Notes: generated by a model not told the origin, from the letters alone. Positions 1 to 5,831 are shown, numbered from the stretch's first letter. The stretch is 6,516 nucleotides of DNA from an uncultured Alphaproteobacteria bacterium (GCA_937942205.1 CALDFO010000258.1:1-6516); one strand, 5' to 3'. Program-made: numbers and translations.

Positions 1-429
1 CCCCTGCTGGTGGCGCATTTCATGAAGCGCCTGTCGGCGGCGGCGGGCCTGCCGATGCGCCAGATCGGCGATGACGCCATGGCGGTGCTGCAGACCCATG
101 GCTGGCCCGGCAATGTGCGCCAGCTGCGCAACATCGTGGAGCGGCTGCTGATCCTGGCCAGCGACGACGTCACCGAGGCGGTGACCGCCGAACTGCTGCC
201 CACCGACCTCAGTTCCGGGGTGGGCGGCGCCAAGACCGGCGACCTGGTGATCTCGCTGCCGCTGCGCGAGGCGCGGGAAATCTTCGAGCGCGACTATCTG
301 ATGGCCCAGATCAACCGCTTCGGCGGCAATATCAGCCGCACCGCCGCCTTTATCGGCATGGAACGCTCGGCCCTGCACCGCAAGCTGAAATCGCTGGGCG
401 TCGGCCCGGCGCAAGGTGTACCAAATTAA
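1..429 (+). CDS. ntrX: NtrX, nitrogen-related sigma54-type response regulator (3' end only)
   Basis: Only the last 142 codons are in the window; the reading frame is open from base 1, so the start and the receiver domain lie upstream. The fragment begins in the lid part of the AAA+ sigma54-interaction domain. Its WPGNVRQLRN motif (fragment residues about 35-44) is the sensor-2 signature of bacterial enhancer-binding proteins. The C-terminal part carries a Fis-type helix-turn-helix ending in a GNISRTAAFIGMERSALHRKLKSLG-type stretch, which in this family contacts DNA. NtrX is the response regulator partner of the membrane kinase NtrY and acts on nitrogen metabolism, respiration and envelope genes in alphaproteobacteria. 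The choice of NtrX over NtrC rests on the HTH wording and on the dat-hfq-hflX genes downstream. The last codons, GVPN-stop, are echoed just downstream (see the repeat at 415-446). Confidence 0.88.
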   Translation, partial: PLLVAHFMKRLSAAAGLPMRQIGDDAMAVLQTHGWPGNVRQLRNIVERLLILASDDVTEAVTAELLPTDLSSGVGGAKTGDLVISLPLREAREIFERDYLMAQINRFGGNISRTAAFIGMERSALHRKLKSLGVGPAQGVPN

Positions 430-446
430 GGGCGTGCCCAACTAAG
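415..446 (+). repeat. Imperfect 16-bp tandem repeat across the ntrX stop codon
   Basis: Two adjacent 16-mers, at 415-430 and 431-446, match at 12 of 16 positions. Read as codons, the first is GGT GTA CCA AAT TAA (+G) and the second GGC GTG CCC AAC TAA (+G). Both spell Gly-Val-Pro-Asn-stop, and all four mismatches are third-codon positions. Unit 1 is the real end of ntrX; unit 2 is in the +1 frame and is not translated as part of ntrX. A weaker third unit (447-462, AGC ATA TCC AAC...) may follow. The repeat is directly visible; its origin is unknown. Confidence 0.7.
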
Positions 447-471
447 AGCATATCCAACGGACGGATCGTCG

Positions 472-1413
472 ATGACACAATTTGGAAGCGGGTGGGATCG
501 CCGGCCTGGATTTGTGACGGGGCGCGTGACCGCGCCCGCCGGGCGCATCGCCTATGTCAACGGCCGCTATCTGCCGCACGGCCAGGCCCAGGTGCATGTC
601 GAAGACCGCGCCCTGCAACTGGGCGACGGCATCTATGAAGTCACCCAGGTGTCTGACGGCCAGCTGATGGATGAGGAAGGCCATCTGGACCGGATGGAGC
701 GCAGCTTGCGCGAACTGGGCATCACCATGCCGATGGGCCGCGCCGCGCTCAAGCTGGTGATGCGCGAGATGATCGCGCGCAACCGCATCCCCGACGGGCT
801 GCTGTATCTGCAGGTGACGCGGGGCGCGGTGAAGCGCGATCATGTCCCCCCCGCCAAACCGCCGCGTCCGACCCTGATCCTCACCATGCGCGCCCTGGAC
901 AAGGCGGCGCTGGCGGCGCGGATGGAGGAGGGCGTCGCCGTTACGTCCCAGCCGGACATCCGCTGGGGGCGTTGTGACATCAAGACGGTGCAGCTTCTGC
1001 CCAATCTGATGGCCAAGCAGGCAGCCCGGAAGGCGGGCGCCTTTGAAGCCTGGCTGGTGGACGAAGACGGTTTTGTGACCGAAGGCGCATCCACCAATGC
1101 CTGGATCGTGGATGCGGAAGGCCGGGTGATTACCCGCGGCCTGTCCAATGCCATCCTGCCCGGCGTCACCCGCCGCGTCCTGCTGGACGTGATGGCGCAG
1201 GCGCAGATACCGGTGATGGAGCGCAAATTCACCCTGGCCGAGGCGCTGGCGGCCAAGGAAGCCTTTATCTCCTCGGCCACCGGCGCGGCCATTCCGGTGG
1301 TGCGGATCGACGGCACCCCCATCGGCGACGGCAAGCCCGGGCCGGTGACCCGGCGCATCGGGACGCTGTACCGGCGCCAGGACAGGCATCAGGGCGGGCG
1401 CAAAAACGCCTGA
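472..1413 (+). CDS. dat: D-amino-acid transaminase (class IV PLP aminotransferase)
   Basis: This 313-residue protein is a fold-type IV PLP enzyme. It is expected to transfer amino groups between D-alanine/D-glutamate and 2-oxo acids in the cytoplasm, supplying D-amino acids for peptidoglycan or degrading them. Supporting motifs in order: RIAYVNGRY near residue 25; LGDGIYEV, where Tyr55 matches the substrate-site tyrosine of Bacillus D-AAT; an R-D-H triad (Arg122, His124) matching the carboxylate-trap Arg/His that separates D-AATs from branched-chain aminotransferases; CDIKT with the PLP-lysine Lys171; and EGASTN (Glu204-Asn209) of the cofactor pocket. The ATG at 472 has a modest GGACGGA ribosome site at 459-465. 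The first 24 or so residues precede the conserved core, so a GTG at 526 is a possible alternative start, and the protein is somewhat longer than the usual roughly 285 residues. The gene lies 42 nt after ntrX, a common alphaproteobacterial arrangement. Substrate preference is inferred from motifs only. Confidence 0.88.
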   Translation: MTQFGSGWDRRPGFVTGRVTAPAGRIAYVNGRYLPHGQAQVHVEDRALQLGDGIYEVTQVSDGQLMDEEGHLDRMERSLRELGITMPMGRAALKLVMREMIARNRIPDGLLYLQVTRGAVKRDHVPPAKPPRPTLILTMRALDKAALAARMEEGVAVTSQPDIRWGRCDIKTVQLLPNLMAKQAARKAGAFEAWLVDEDGFVTEGASTNAWIVDAEGRVITRGLSNAILPGVTRRVLLDVMAQAQIPVMERKFTLAEALAAKEAFISSATGAAIPVVRIDGTPIGDGKPGPVTRRIGTLYRRQDRHQGGRKNA

Positions 1414-1471
1414 GTCCAGCCCATTACCCCCTTTCGCAATTGCAGCATTCCGCTAGACTGGCCGCCAAGGT

Positions 1472-1514
1472 GCCGCGTAAACCCCTGCGCGGCTGAAACA
1501 ATGGGCGAACCCAT
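1472..1514 (+). promoter_or_regulatory. Structured hfq leader: two short hairpins around the start codon
   Basis: Just upstream of hfq, GCCGCG (1472-1477) can pair perfectly with CGCGGC (1488-1493) across a 10-nt loop. Immediately after it, ATGGG (1501-1505) pairs with CCCAT (1510-1514) around a CGAA loop. The first candidate ATG forms the left arm of that second stem, and the AT of the second candidate ATG (1513) closes the right arm. Neither start has a good Shine-Dalgarno sequence. Hfq is known to repress its own translation in several bacteria, so such structure could matter, but a regulatory role here is only an inference. Confidence 0.3.
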
Positions 1515-1752
1515 GAGCGAAAAACAACAGAACCTGCAGGACACCTTCCTCAACGCCGTCCGCAAGAGCAAATCGGCCGTCACCGTCTTCCTGGTCAACG
1601 GCGTCAAGCTTCAGGGCAATATCACCTGGTTCGACAATTTCTGTGTGCTGCTGCGCCGCGACGGCCAGTCCCAGCTGGTCTACAAGCACGCCATCTCCAC
1701 CGTGATGCCGATGGGCCCGATCCAGCTTCAGGACGAGCCGGCCGAAATCTAA
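1513..1752 (+). CDS. hfq: RNA chaperone Hfq
   Basis: Hfq is the hexameric Sm-like protein that pairs small RNAs with mRNAs and affects RNA stability. Counting from the ATG at 1513 it has 79 residues: an N-terminal helix ([12 protein letters not shown]), the Sm1 motif through [11 protein letters not shown] and FDNF, and the Sm2 motif YKHAIST (Tyr57, Lys58, His59). Gln9, Phe40 and Lys58 occupy the proximal-face poly-U pocket, and the rim has Arg17, Lys18 and Lys20 in place of the E. coli arginine patch. The distal-face position of E. coli Tyr25 is Phe26. The C-terminal tail is very short, as is usual in alphaproteobacteria compared with 102 residues in E. coli. An in-frame ATG at 1501 would add four residues (MGEP). 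I prefer 1513 because homologues start close to the [13 protein letters not shown] segment, but no clear ribosome site decides it. The stop is one base before hflX. Confidence 0.95.
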   Translation: MSEKQQNLQDTFLNAVRKSKSAVTVFLVNGVKLQGNITWFDNFCVLLRRDGQSQLVYKHAISTVMPMGPIQLQDEPAEI

Positions 1753-1753
1753 G

Positions 1754-3064
1754 TTGGGCAATCGCGCATTCGTCATCCATGTCGAGCCGAAGAATCGTCA
1801 CGGCTCCGAAAGGGCGCTGCGTGACGGGCAGGCGCGGCTGGAGGAGGCCGTCGGCCTGACCGCCGCCATCCATCTGGATGTGGTGGCGGCGCAGGTGGCG
1901 CCGCTGGCCCGGCCCACCCCCGCCACGTTGCTGGGCACTGGCAAGGTGGAGGAGATCGCCGTCCTGGCCAAGGCGCAGGAACCCGACGTCATCATCGTCA
2001 ACGCCCATCTGACGCCGGTGCAGCAGCGCAACCTGGAAAAGGCCTGGGCCAGCAAGGTGCTGGACCGCACCGCGGTGATCCTGGAGATCTTCGGCGAGCG
2101 CGCCGCCACCCGCGAAGGCACCCTGCAGGTCGAACTGGCGCATCTGAACTATCAGCGCTCGCGGCTGGTGCGCTCCTGGACCCATCTGGAGCGGCAGCGC
2201 GGCGGCTTCGGCTTTCTGGGCGGCCCGGGCGAAAGCCAGATCGAAAGCGACCGCCGCCTGATCGCCGAACGCATCGTGCGGATCAAGGCGGAACTGGAAA
2301 AGGTCAAGCGCACCCGCGGCCTGGGCCGCCAGGCGCGCAAGCGGGTGCCGTACCCGGTGGTGGCGCTGGTCGGTTACACCAACGCGGGCAAGTCCACTTT
2401 GTTCAACCGGTTGACCGATTCCGGGGTGCTGGCCAAGGACCTGCTGTTCGCCACCCTGGACCCCACCATGCGGGCGGTGAAGCTGCCCCTGGGCACCCGC
2501 GTCATCCTGTCGGACACGGTGGGATTCATCGCCGACCTGCCCACCGAACTGGTGGCGGCCTTCCGCGCCACGCTGGAGGAGGTGCTGGAGGCCGACGTCA
2601 TCGTCCATGTCCGCGACGCCGCCCACGACGAGAGCCGGGCCCAGAAGGCCGATGTGCTGAAGGTGCTGGAGGAGCTGGGTGTCCCACCGGACCGGCCCAT
2701 GCTGGAAGTGCTGAACAAGATCGACCTCTTGGAGCCGGAACAGCGGGCAGGGCTGCTGGACCGCAACGGACGGCCGGCGGCGGATGCCGCCATCGCCGTC
2801 TCGGCCCTGACCGGAGACGGAATCCCCGCGCTGCTGGCGGCGTTCGAGAGTCACGTGACGCATGGCAACATCACCCTGACGCTCAAGCTGGATGCCGCCG
2901 ATGGCGGGGCGCTGGCCTTTGCCTATCGCCATGCCCAGGTGCTGGAGCGGCGCGAGCGGGGCGGCACGATCACCCTGTCCTTGCGGATTCACCCGGACGA
3001 TCTGGGCCGGTTTGAAAGCCGGTTTCCCAAGAAAACCAAGATAGAGCAGGGCGTTGCCAGTTAA
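1754..3064 (+). CDS. hflX: GTPase HflX, ribosome-splitting factor
   Basis: HflX is a 50S-binding GTPase that splits or rescues stalled ribosomes, especially after heat or antibiotic stress. The 436-residue protein shows the whole family layout. The N-terminal HflX domain carries LLGTGKVEEI (residues 59-68) and an arginine-rich helical region ending in the glycine-rich RGGFGFLGGPGESQIE loop (149-164). The GTPase domain follows: P-loop GYTNAGKST (207-215), FATLDPT (232-238, G2 region), DTVGF (254-258, G3), NKID (321-324, G4) and a SAL-type G5 about 30 residues later, then a short C-terminal domain. The start is TTG at 1754, one base after the hfq stop. No ATG or GTG is available in frame, because an in-frame stop sits at 1703-1705, so translation is probably coupled to hfq. 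An AGGACGAG stretch inside hfq (1730-1737) is rather far away to be the ribosome site. Two in-frame TAA codons lie within 9 bases at the end. Confidence 0.95.
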   Translation: MGNRAFVIHVEPKNRHGSERALRDGQARLEEAVGLTAAIHLDVVAAQVAPLARPTPATLLGTGKVEEIAVLAKAQEPDVIIVNAHLTPVQQRNLEKAWASKVLDRTAVILEIFGERAATREGTLQVELAHLNYQRSRLVRSWTHLERQRGGFGFLGGPGESQIESDRRLIAERIVRIKAELEKVKRTRGLGRQARKRVPYPVVALVGYTNAGKSTLFNRLTDSGVLAKDLLFATLDPTMRAVKLPLGTRVILSDTVGFIADLPTELVAAFRATLEEVLEADVIVHVRDAAHDESRAQKADVLKVLEELGVPPDRPMLEVLNKIDLLEPEQRAGLLDRNGRPAADAAIAVSALTGDGIPALLAAFESHVTHGNITLTLKLDAADGGALAFAYRHAQVLERRERGGTITLSLRIHPDDLGRFESRFPKKTKIEQGVAS

Positions 3065-3126
3065 TATTAAAGCAGTACTGGAACGGGCGCTGCCCTGACC
3101 GGTCTTCCAGGCCGTGGTTGCTCTGG

Positions 3127-3149
3127 ATGGGCGGCTCAAGGCCGCCCAT
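3127..3149. terminator. GC hairpin between convergent hflX and mazG, candidate bidirectional terminator
   Basis: ATGGGCGGC (3127-3135) and GCCGCCCAT (3141-3149) form a perfect 9-bp stem with a 5-nt TCAAG loop. It lies 62 nt after the hflX stop and 48 nt from the mazG stop, where two convergent transcripts must end. No T-run follows on either strand, so it is not a textbook intrinsic terminator. It may act as a 3'-end stabilising or Rho-assisted structure. The pairing is certain; the function is inferred. Confidence 0.45.
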
Positions 3150-3172
3150 GGAGAGTGGAGGCAGATATTGTC

Positions 3173-3192
3173 ATTCCCGCGAAAGCGGGAAT
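3173..3192. repeat. dRS3-type dispersed palindromic repeat
   Basis: The 20 bp fit ATTCCC-N8-GGGAAT exactly, the consensus of the dRS3 repeat described in Neisseria; closely similar REP-like units occur scattered in many proteobacterial genomes. Here the middle is GCGAAAGC, so an 8-bp stem (ATTCCCGC with GCGGGAAT) closes on a GAAA tetraloop, an unusually stable RNA hairpin. It lies in the convergent gap, ending six bases before the mazG stop. Such repeats produce spurious peptides (CHSRESGNP and WDSRFRGND on the two strands), seen here as well. It could double as a 3'-end signal for mazG. Only one copy is visible in this window. Confidence 0.65.
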
Positions 3193-3197
3193 CCCAC

Positions 3198-4007
3198 TTA
3201 TTCTGACGGGGGCGCCGCTTTTTCCAGCACCTTGGCCTCCTGCCACAGGGCTTCCATCTCCGGCAGGCCCGCATCGGCCAGCGCCACGCCGCGCGCCGCA
3301 AGAGCCGTCTCGATGTGCCTGAAACGGCGGGTGAATTTGGCATTGGCGGCGCGCAAGGCGGCTTCGGGATCGACCTTCAGATGCCGCGCCAGATTGGCGA
3401 CCACGAACAGCAGATCGCCGACTTCTTCCTCGCGCTCGGCCGGGGTCCGGGCCTGGGCGACCTCGCGGGCTTCCTCGGCGATCTTCTCGACCACCAGATC
3501 GGCATTGTTCCAGTCGAATCCGACGCTTGAAGCGCGGCGTTGAAGCTTTTCCGCGCGCATTAGGGCGGGCAGGGCGCCGGCAACATCGTCCAGCAGACTG
3601 GTCTGGCCCTTGGCGGCGCGCTCGGCCTGTTTGAGGCGCTCCCAGGCATCTTTCTGGCTGGCGGCATCGGCCTGGGCCTGGGCGCCGCCGAAGATGTGCG
3701 GGTGCCGGGCGATCATCTTGGCGGTCACGGCCTCGACCACATCGCCAAAGTCGAACAGTCCGGCTTCCTGCGCCATGCGGGCGTGAAAGACGACCTGGAA
3801 CAACAGGTCGCCCAGTTCGCCGGGCAGCGCCTTCAGGTCATGGTCCTGGATGGCGCTGGCGACCTCATAAGCTTCCTCGATGGTGTACGGCGCGATGGTC
3901 GCGAAGCTCTGGTCGCGGTCCCAGGGGCAACCGCCGGGACCGCGCAGCCGCGCCATGATCTCCAGCAGCACGGCGATGTCGCGGGAGGGCTTGAGGTCCT
4001 GGGTCAT
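3198..4007 (-). CDS. mazG: Nucleoside triphosphate pyrophosphohydrolase MazG
   Basis: MazG hydrolyses (d)NTPs to NMP and pyrophosphate, cleaning damaged nucleotides and, in E. coli, influencing (p)ppGpp levels. The 269-residue protein matches the long two-domain form (E. coli 263 aa). Domain 1 has GGCPWDRDQ (residues 25-33) and the metal-binding pair EE-x2-E (Glu44, Glu45, Glu48) with E-x2-D (Glu64, Asp67). Domain 2 repeats the pattern with Glu178, Glu179, Glu182 and Glu195, Asp198 (EEVGDLLFVVANLARHL). Both sets of acidic residues look complete. The ATG at 4007 is secure because an in-frame stop lies four codons upstream (4017-4019). The ribosome site is weak (GGCCGG). It converges on hflX and follows the merR-like gene by 71 nt on the same strand. 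In relatives mazG often follows hflX in the same direction, so its orientation here may reflect a local rearrangement (from memory, not checked). Confidence 0.94.
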   Translation of the reverse strand: MTQDLKPSRDIAVLLEIMARLRGPGGCPWDRDQSFATIAPYTIEEAYEVASAIQDHDLKALPGELGDLLFQVVFHARMAQEAGLFDFGDVVEAVTAKMIARHPHIFGGAQAQADAASQKDAWERLKQAERAAKGQTSLLDDVAGALPALMRAEKLQRRASSVGFDWNNADLVVEKIAEEAREVAQARTPAEREEEVGDLLFVVANLARHLKVDPEAALRAANAKFTRRFRHIETALAARGVALADAGLPEMEALWQEAKVLEKAAPPSE

Positions 4008-4066
4008 GCCGGCCAGTTAGGCGAGGGCGCGGCATACGGGCAAGCCCGCACGCGCGCTTCACACAG

Positions 4067-4090
4067 CTATTTGGCCAGCTATTTTGTCAG
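4067..4090 (-). repeat. 12-bp tandem duplication of the merR-like gene's last codons and stop
   Basis: On the minus strand the gene ends CTG ACA AAA TAG (4090-4079) and is followed in the same frame by CTG GCC AAA TAG (4078-4067). The units match at 10 of 12 bases. The second supplies a backup stop, so readthrough would add only Leu-Ala-Lys. A third CTG follows before similarity ends. The duplication is directly visible; slippage is the simplest origin. Confidence 0.65.
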
Positions 4091-4867
4091 CGCATTGAAA
4101 TGCGTGATCGCCTTGTCCACAAAGGCGAAAATTTCCCGGTGCCGCGCCAGCCGTGCCGCCACCGCCGGGTCCGACATGGCGTCATTCCAGACGGCGCGTC
4201 CTTTGGCGCGAAGGTCGGGATCGTTACCGCCGAATTGTGTGTTCATCGCTATCCAGCGCCGCGCCAGATCCTGCGCCGCGGGCGAGGAGACGGCATCTCC
4301 CGCCTTCATCAGAACCTGGGCCTCCGCTATCAGGCCGCTGAAGAACCTGGCCACGTCGTCCTGGCTCATGGGCAGGGCGGCCTTGAGGGCTTTCTGTTCC
4401 TCGGCGGTGAAATGCTGATCGGCGAAGGGCTTGAGAGTCCGGCCCATTTCCTTGACATCCATATTGGTCATGACGGTCTCCCGGGTGAGGTTGGCGAGGT
4501 CGTCAATGGAAAGCGCCTGTCCGGCAGCCAACTTGCCACGCGCCGCCCGGACCAGCTCCAGGGCACGGACCAGCCGGGCGCTTTCGCGGTTCAGCACGTC
4601 CTCCTGCAACGCCAGCACCGACTCCAGCGTATCCGGCCCGGCCAATAACTTGGCGATCCGCGCCAGGCTCAGGCCCAGGTGCTTCAAAGCCAGGATTTGG
4701 TGCAGGCGGGCGATCTGGTCGGGGCCATAGACCCGCCAGGCCGAGCCGGTCGTGCCATTCGTGGTGCGCGCGGGCTTCAGCAGGCCGCGCTGCTCATACA
4801 GGCGCAACGCCTTGATGCTGACGCCGAAGCGGCGGGCGGTTTCGGATGGGCTGAGATGCATGTCCAT
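4079..4867 (-). CDS. MerR-family regulator with TipAS-like ligand domain
   Basis: This is a 262-residue DNA-binding regulator. Residues 5-24 form the MerR helix-turn-helix (SPSETARRFGVSIKALRLYE), and 27-75 the wing and second HTH-like helices (RGLLKP, WRVYGPDQIARL, LGLSLARIAKLL). A helical segment at about 78-113 should be the dimer coiled coil. Residues from about 150 to the end (TAEEQKAL, AQDLARRWIAMNTQFGG, AITHFN) resemble the all-helical TipAS antibiotic-binding domain, as in Streptomyces TipAL and Caulobacter SkgA. There are no cysteines, so metal or redox sensing as in MerR, CueR or SoxR is unlikely; a bulky organic ligand is more plausible. A GGAAAG ribosome site (4874-4879), six bases before the ATG at 4867, decides the start over the ATG two codons later. 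No efflux pump or enzyme target lies next to it; mazG is 71 nt downstream. MerR proteins usually autoregulate, and a possible promoter region is the AT-rich patch upstream. The specific ligand and targets are unknown. Confidence 0.85.
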   Translation of the reverse strand: MDMHLSPSETARRFGVSIKALRLYEQRGLLKPARTTNGTTGSAWRVYGPDQIARLHQILALKHLGLSLARIAKLLAGPDTLESVLALQEDVLNRESARLVRALELVRAARGKLAAGQALSIDDLANLTRETVMTNMDVKEMGRTLKPFADQHFTAEEQKALKAALPMSQDDVARFFSGLIAEAQVLMKAGDAVSSPAAQDLARRWIAMNTQFGGNDPDLRAKGRAVWNDAMSDPAVAARLARHREIFAFVDKAITHFNALTK

Positions 4868-5128
4868 CGGGGGCTTTCCACTGACGCACCAATCCAGCGG
4901 GCCAGCCCCAGGGGACGGGGCAAGCCCAGTCTGAGCTTATCCCAGCCCCTCCCAATTTTTCGTATAAGTAATATTATGGGAAATTATTATAAACCTATAT
5001 TGGAATGCGGCCGAGACCGGCGGTGGACAGGCCGCCTAACAGGCCCGGCGTCCCGTTCCCGGAAGCGAAGATTGGTCGTGCGCTTATCCGCGTGCGGGAG
5101 CGTGTGCGCAACGGTGTACCGCCCAAGT
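4868..5128. other. Intergenic stretch with AT-rich patch upstream of the merR-like gene
   Basis: These 261 bases separate the merR-like gene from the end of the TPR gene. Within them 4954-5001 has only 8 G/C in 48 bases, against a strongly GC-rich background. On the minus strand it contains a perfect TATAAT (4986-4991) and near-matches CATAAT (4973-4978) and TTATAC (4962-4967), but I find no good -35 at 16-18 bp from any of them. CCAAT (4952-4956) and ATTGG (4999-5003) bracket the patch as a short inverted repeat. The rest (5004-5128) is GC-rich with no convincing gene, terminator or RNA; it contains a chance-level direct repeat ACAGGCC at 5027 and 5039. The patch is a candidate promoter or operator for the merR-like gene. 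Confidence 0.3.
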
Positions 5129-5707
5129 TCAGCTCTTGGCCGGCGCCCGCGTCACGGTGAAGTATTTCAGCCGCTCGATGGCCGGCGCGTAATTCGGGTC
5201 CAGTTCCAGCACCTTCTTGTAGTCGTAATAGGCCTCGCGGAACTGGCCCATCATCTCATAGGCCACGCCGCGGTCGAAATAACCGATATGGGGAAAGGAC
5301 ATGCCCAACGCCAGACCCCGGTTGATGCTGTCCAGCGCCTCCTGGTGACGCCCCTTGCGGATCAGCACCACACCCAGATTGACATGCGGATCGCCCAGGC
5401 TGGGGTCCAGCCGGATGCTTTCGTTGAAATCCCAGCTGGCATTGTCCATCTGGCCCAGGGCATTGAGCATCACGCCGCGATTGTCATGGGTGGCGGCGCG
5501 GTCCTTGACCGACAGCATTTCACGCTTGAGCGCCTCGTTGCAGACCGTGATGCCGTCGCGCGGCTGGTTGCCCGCCTTGGCATAGATGAAACAGTCATGC
5601 GCCAGGCCGACGCCGCGTGACACGATGGTCTGGCCCCAGGCCGGATGCGCCGTCAGCGCGCCGCCGGCGATGACACCAACGATGGCAAGGAAAGAACGAC
5701 CTTTCAT
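5129..5707 (-). CDS. Exported tetratricopeptide-repeat protein of unknown function
   Basis: The 192-residue protein starts with a Sec-type signal peptide: KGR at the N-terminus, a hydrophobic core (about residues 6-20) and an AWG cleavage site before Gln26. It is therefore probably periplasmic. After a short segment with two cysteines (Cys39, Cys56), which could form a disulfide, come three TPR units at about 71-104, 105-138 and 139-172, the last with the classic AYYDYKKVLELDPNY ending. TPRs bind other proteins or peptides; the partner is unknown. The start at 5707 is strongly supported by AAGGAGA six bases upstream (5714-5720) and by the signal peptide. The frame stays open 43 codons further upstream, but that extension has no ribosome site and no signal sequence. 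A weak promoter candidate is TATCAT (5736-5741) with TTCCGG (5759-5764) 17 bp upstream. Similar small TPR proteins are common in alphaproteobacteria and uncharacterised. Confidence 0.82.
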   Translation of the reverse strand: MKGRSFLAIVGVIAGGALTAHPAWGQTIVSRGVGLAHDCFIYAKAGNQPRDGITVCNEALKREMLSVKDRAATHDNRGVMLNALGQMDNASWDFNESIRLDPSLGDPHVNLGVVLIRKGRHQEALDSINRGLALGMSFPHIGYFDRGVAYEMMGQFREAYYDYKKVLELDPNYAPAIERLKYFTVTRAPAKS

Positions 5708-5713
5708 GCGCTG

Positions 5714-5720
5714 TCTCCTT
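5714..5720 (-). promoter_or_regulatory. Strong ribosome binding site of the TPR gene
   Basis: AAGGAGA on the minus strand lies six bases before the ATG at 5707. It is the best Shine-Dalgarno match in the window and sets the start of the TPR protein 43 codons inside a longer open frame. Confidence 0.8.
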
Positions 5721-5759
5721 GGAGAAAGCCCGCGCATGATACACCCGCCGCCGCGCCGC

Positions 5760-5831
5760 CGGAAGCGGCCTTCCGATTGTGACGGACAGATTGCCTTCGG
5801 GAACCCGCCGCGCCATGTTTGCCGCCAAACA
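5760..5831. other. Two perfect 6-bp/4-nt palindromes in the divergent TPR-cupin spacer
   Basis: The 146-nt spacer between two divergent genes holds CGGAAG-CGGC-CTTCCG (5760-5775) and TGTTTG-CCGC-CAAACA (5816-5831). Each has two 6-bp arms and a 4-base centre; their first bases are 56 bp apart. The first overlaps the possible -35 of the TPR gene, and the second ends ten bases before the purine-rich ribosome site of the cupin gene. Their arms differ in sequence, so they are not two copies of one operator. They may be protein-binding sites, RNA hairpins or chance. Confidence 0.3.

Noticed and set aside
442..1389. A 315-codon minus-strand open frame opposite dat
   Set aside because: Antisense to a well-supported aminotransferase; composition (His, Arg, Gly, Gln rich) and lack of any recognisable motif mark it as a shadow.
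1431..1459. Possible hfq promoter with TAGACT as -10
   Set aside because: No acceptable -35 lies at the right distance; the match is too weak to list as a promoter.
1622..3343. A 573-codon open frame on the minus strand opposite hflX
   Set aside because: It lies antisense to an unmistakable hflX and the end of hfq, has low-complexity Gln/Gly/His/Arg-rich sequence typical of GC-rich shadow frames, and includes the WDSRFRGND peptide produced by the dispersed repeat.
3118..3543. Small plus-strand frame with CHSRESGNP
   Set aside because: The peptide is the translated dispersed palindrome, a well-known source of false gene calls, and the rest is antisense to mazG.
4037..4048. CGGGC-AA-GCCCG palindrome between the merR-like gene and mazG as a terminator
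   Set aside because: The stem is only 4-5 bp with an effective loop too small or requiring opened pairs, and no T-run follows.
5027..5045. Direct repeat ACAGGCC twice, 12 bp apart
   Set aside because: Seven bases in GC-rich DNA are expected by chance and nothing nearby supports a site-specific element.
4679..5620. A 313-codon plus-strand open frame across the AT-rich gap
   Set aside because: Most of it is antisense to the merR-like and TPR genes, both of which have ribosome sites and family motifs; no domain is recognisable in it.
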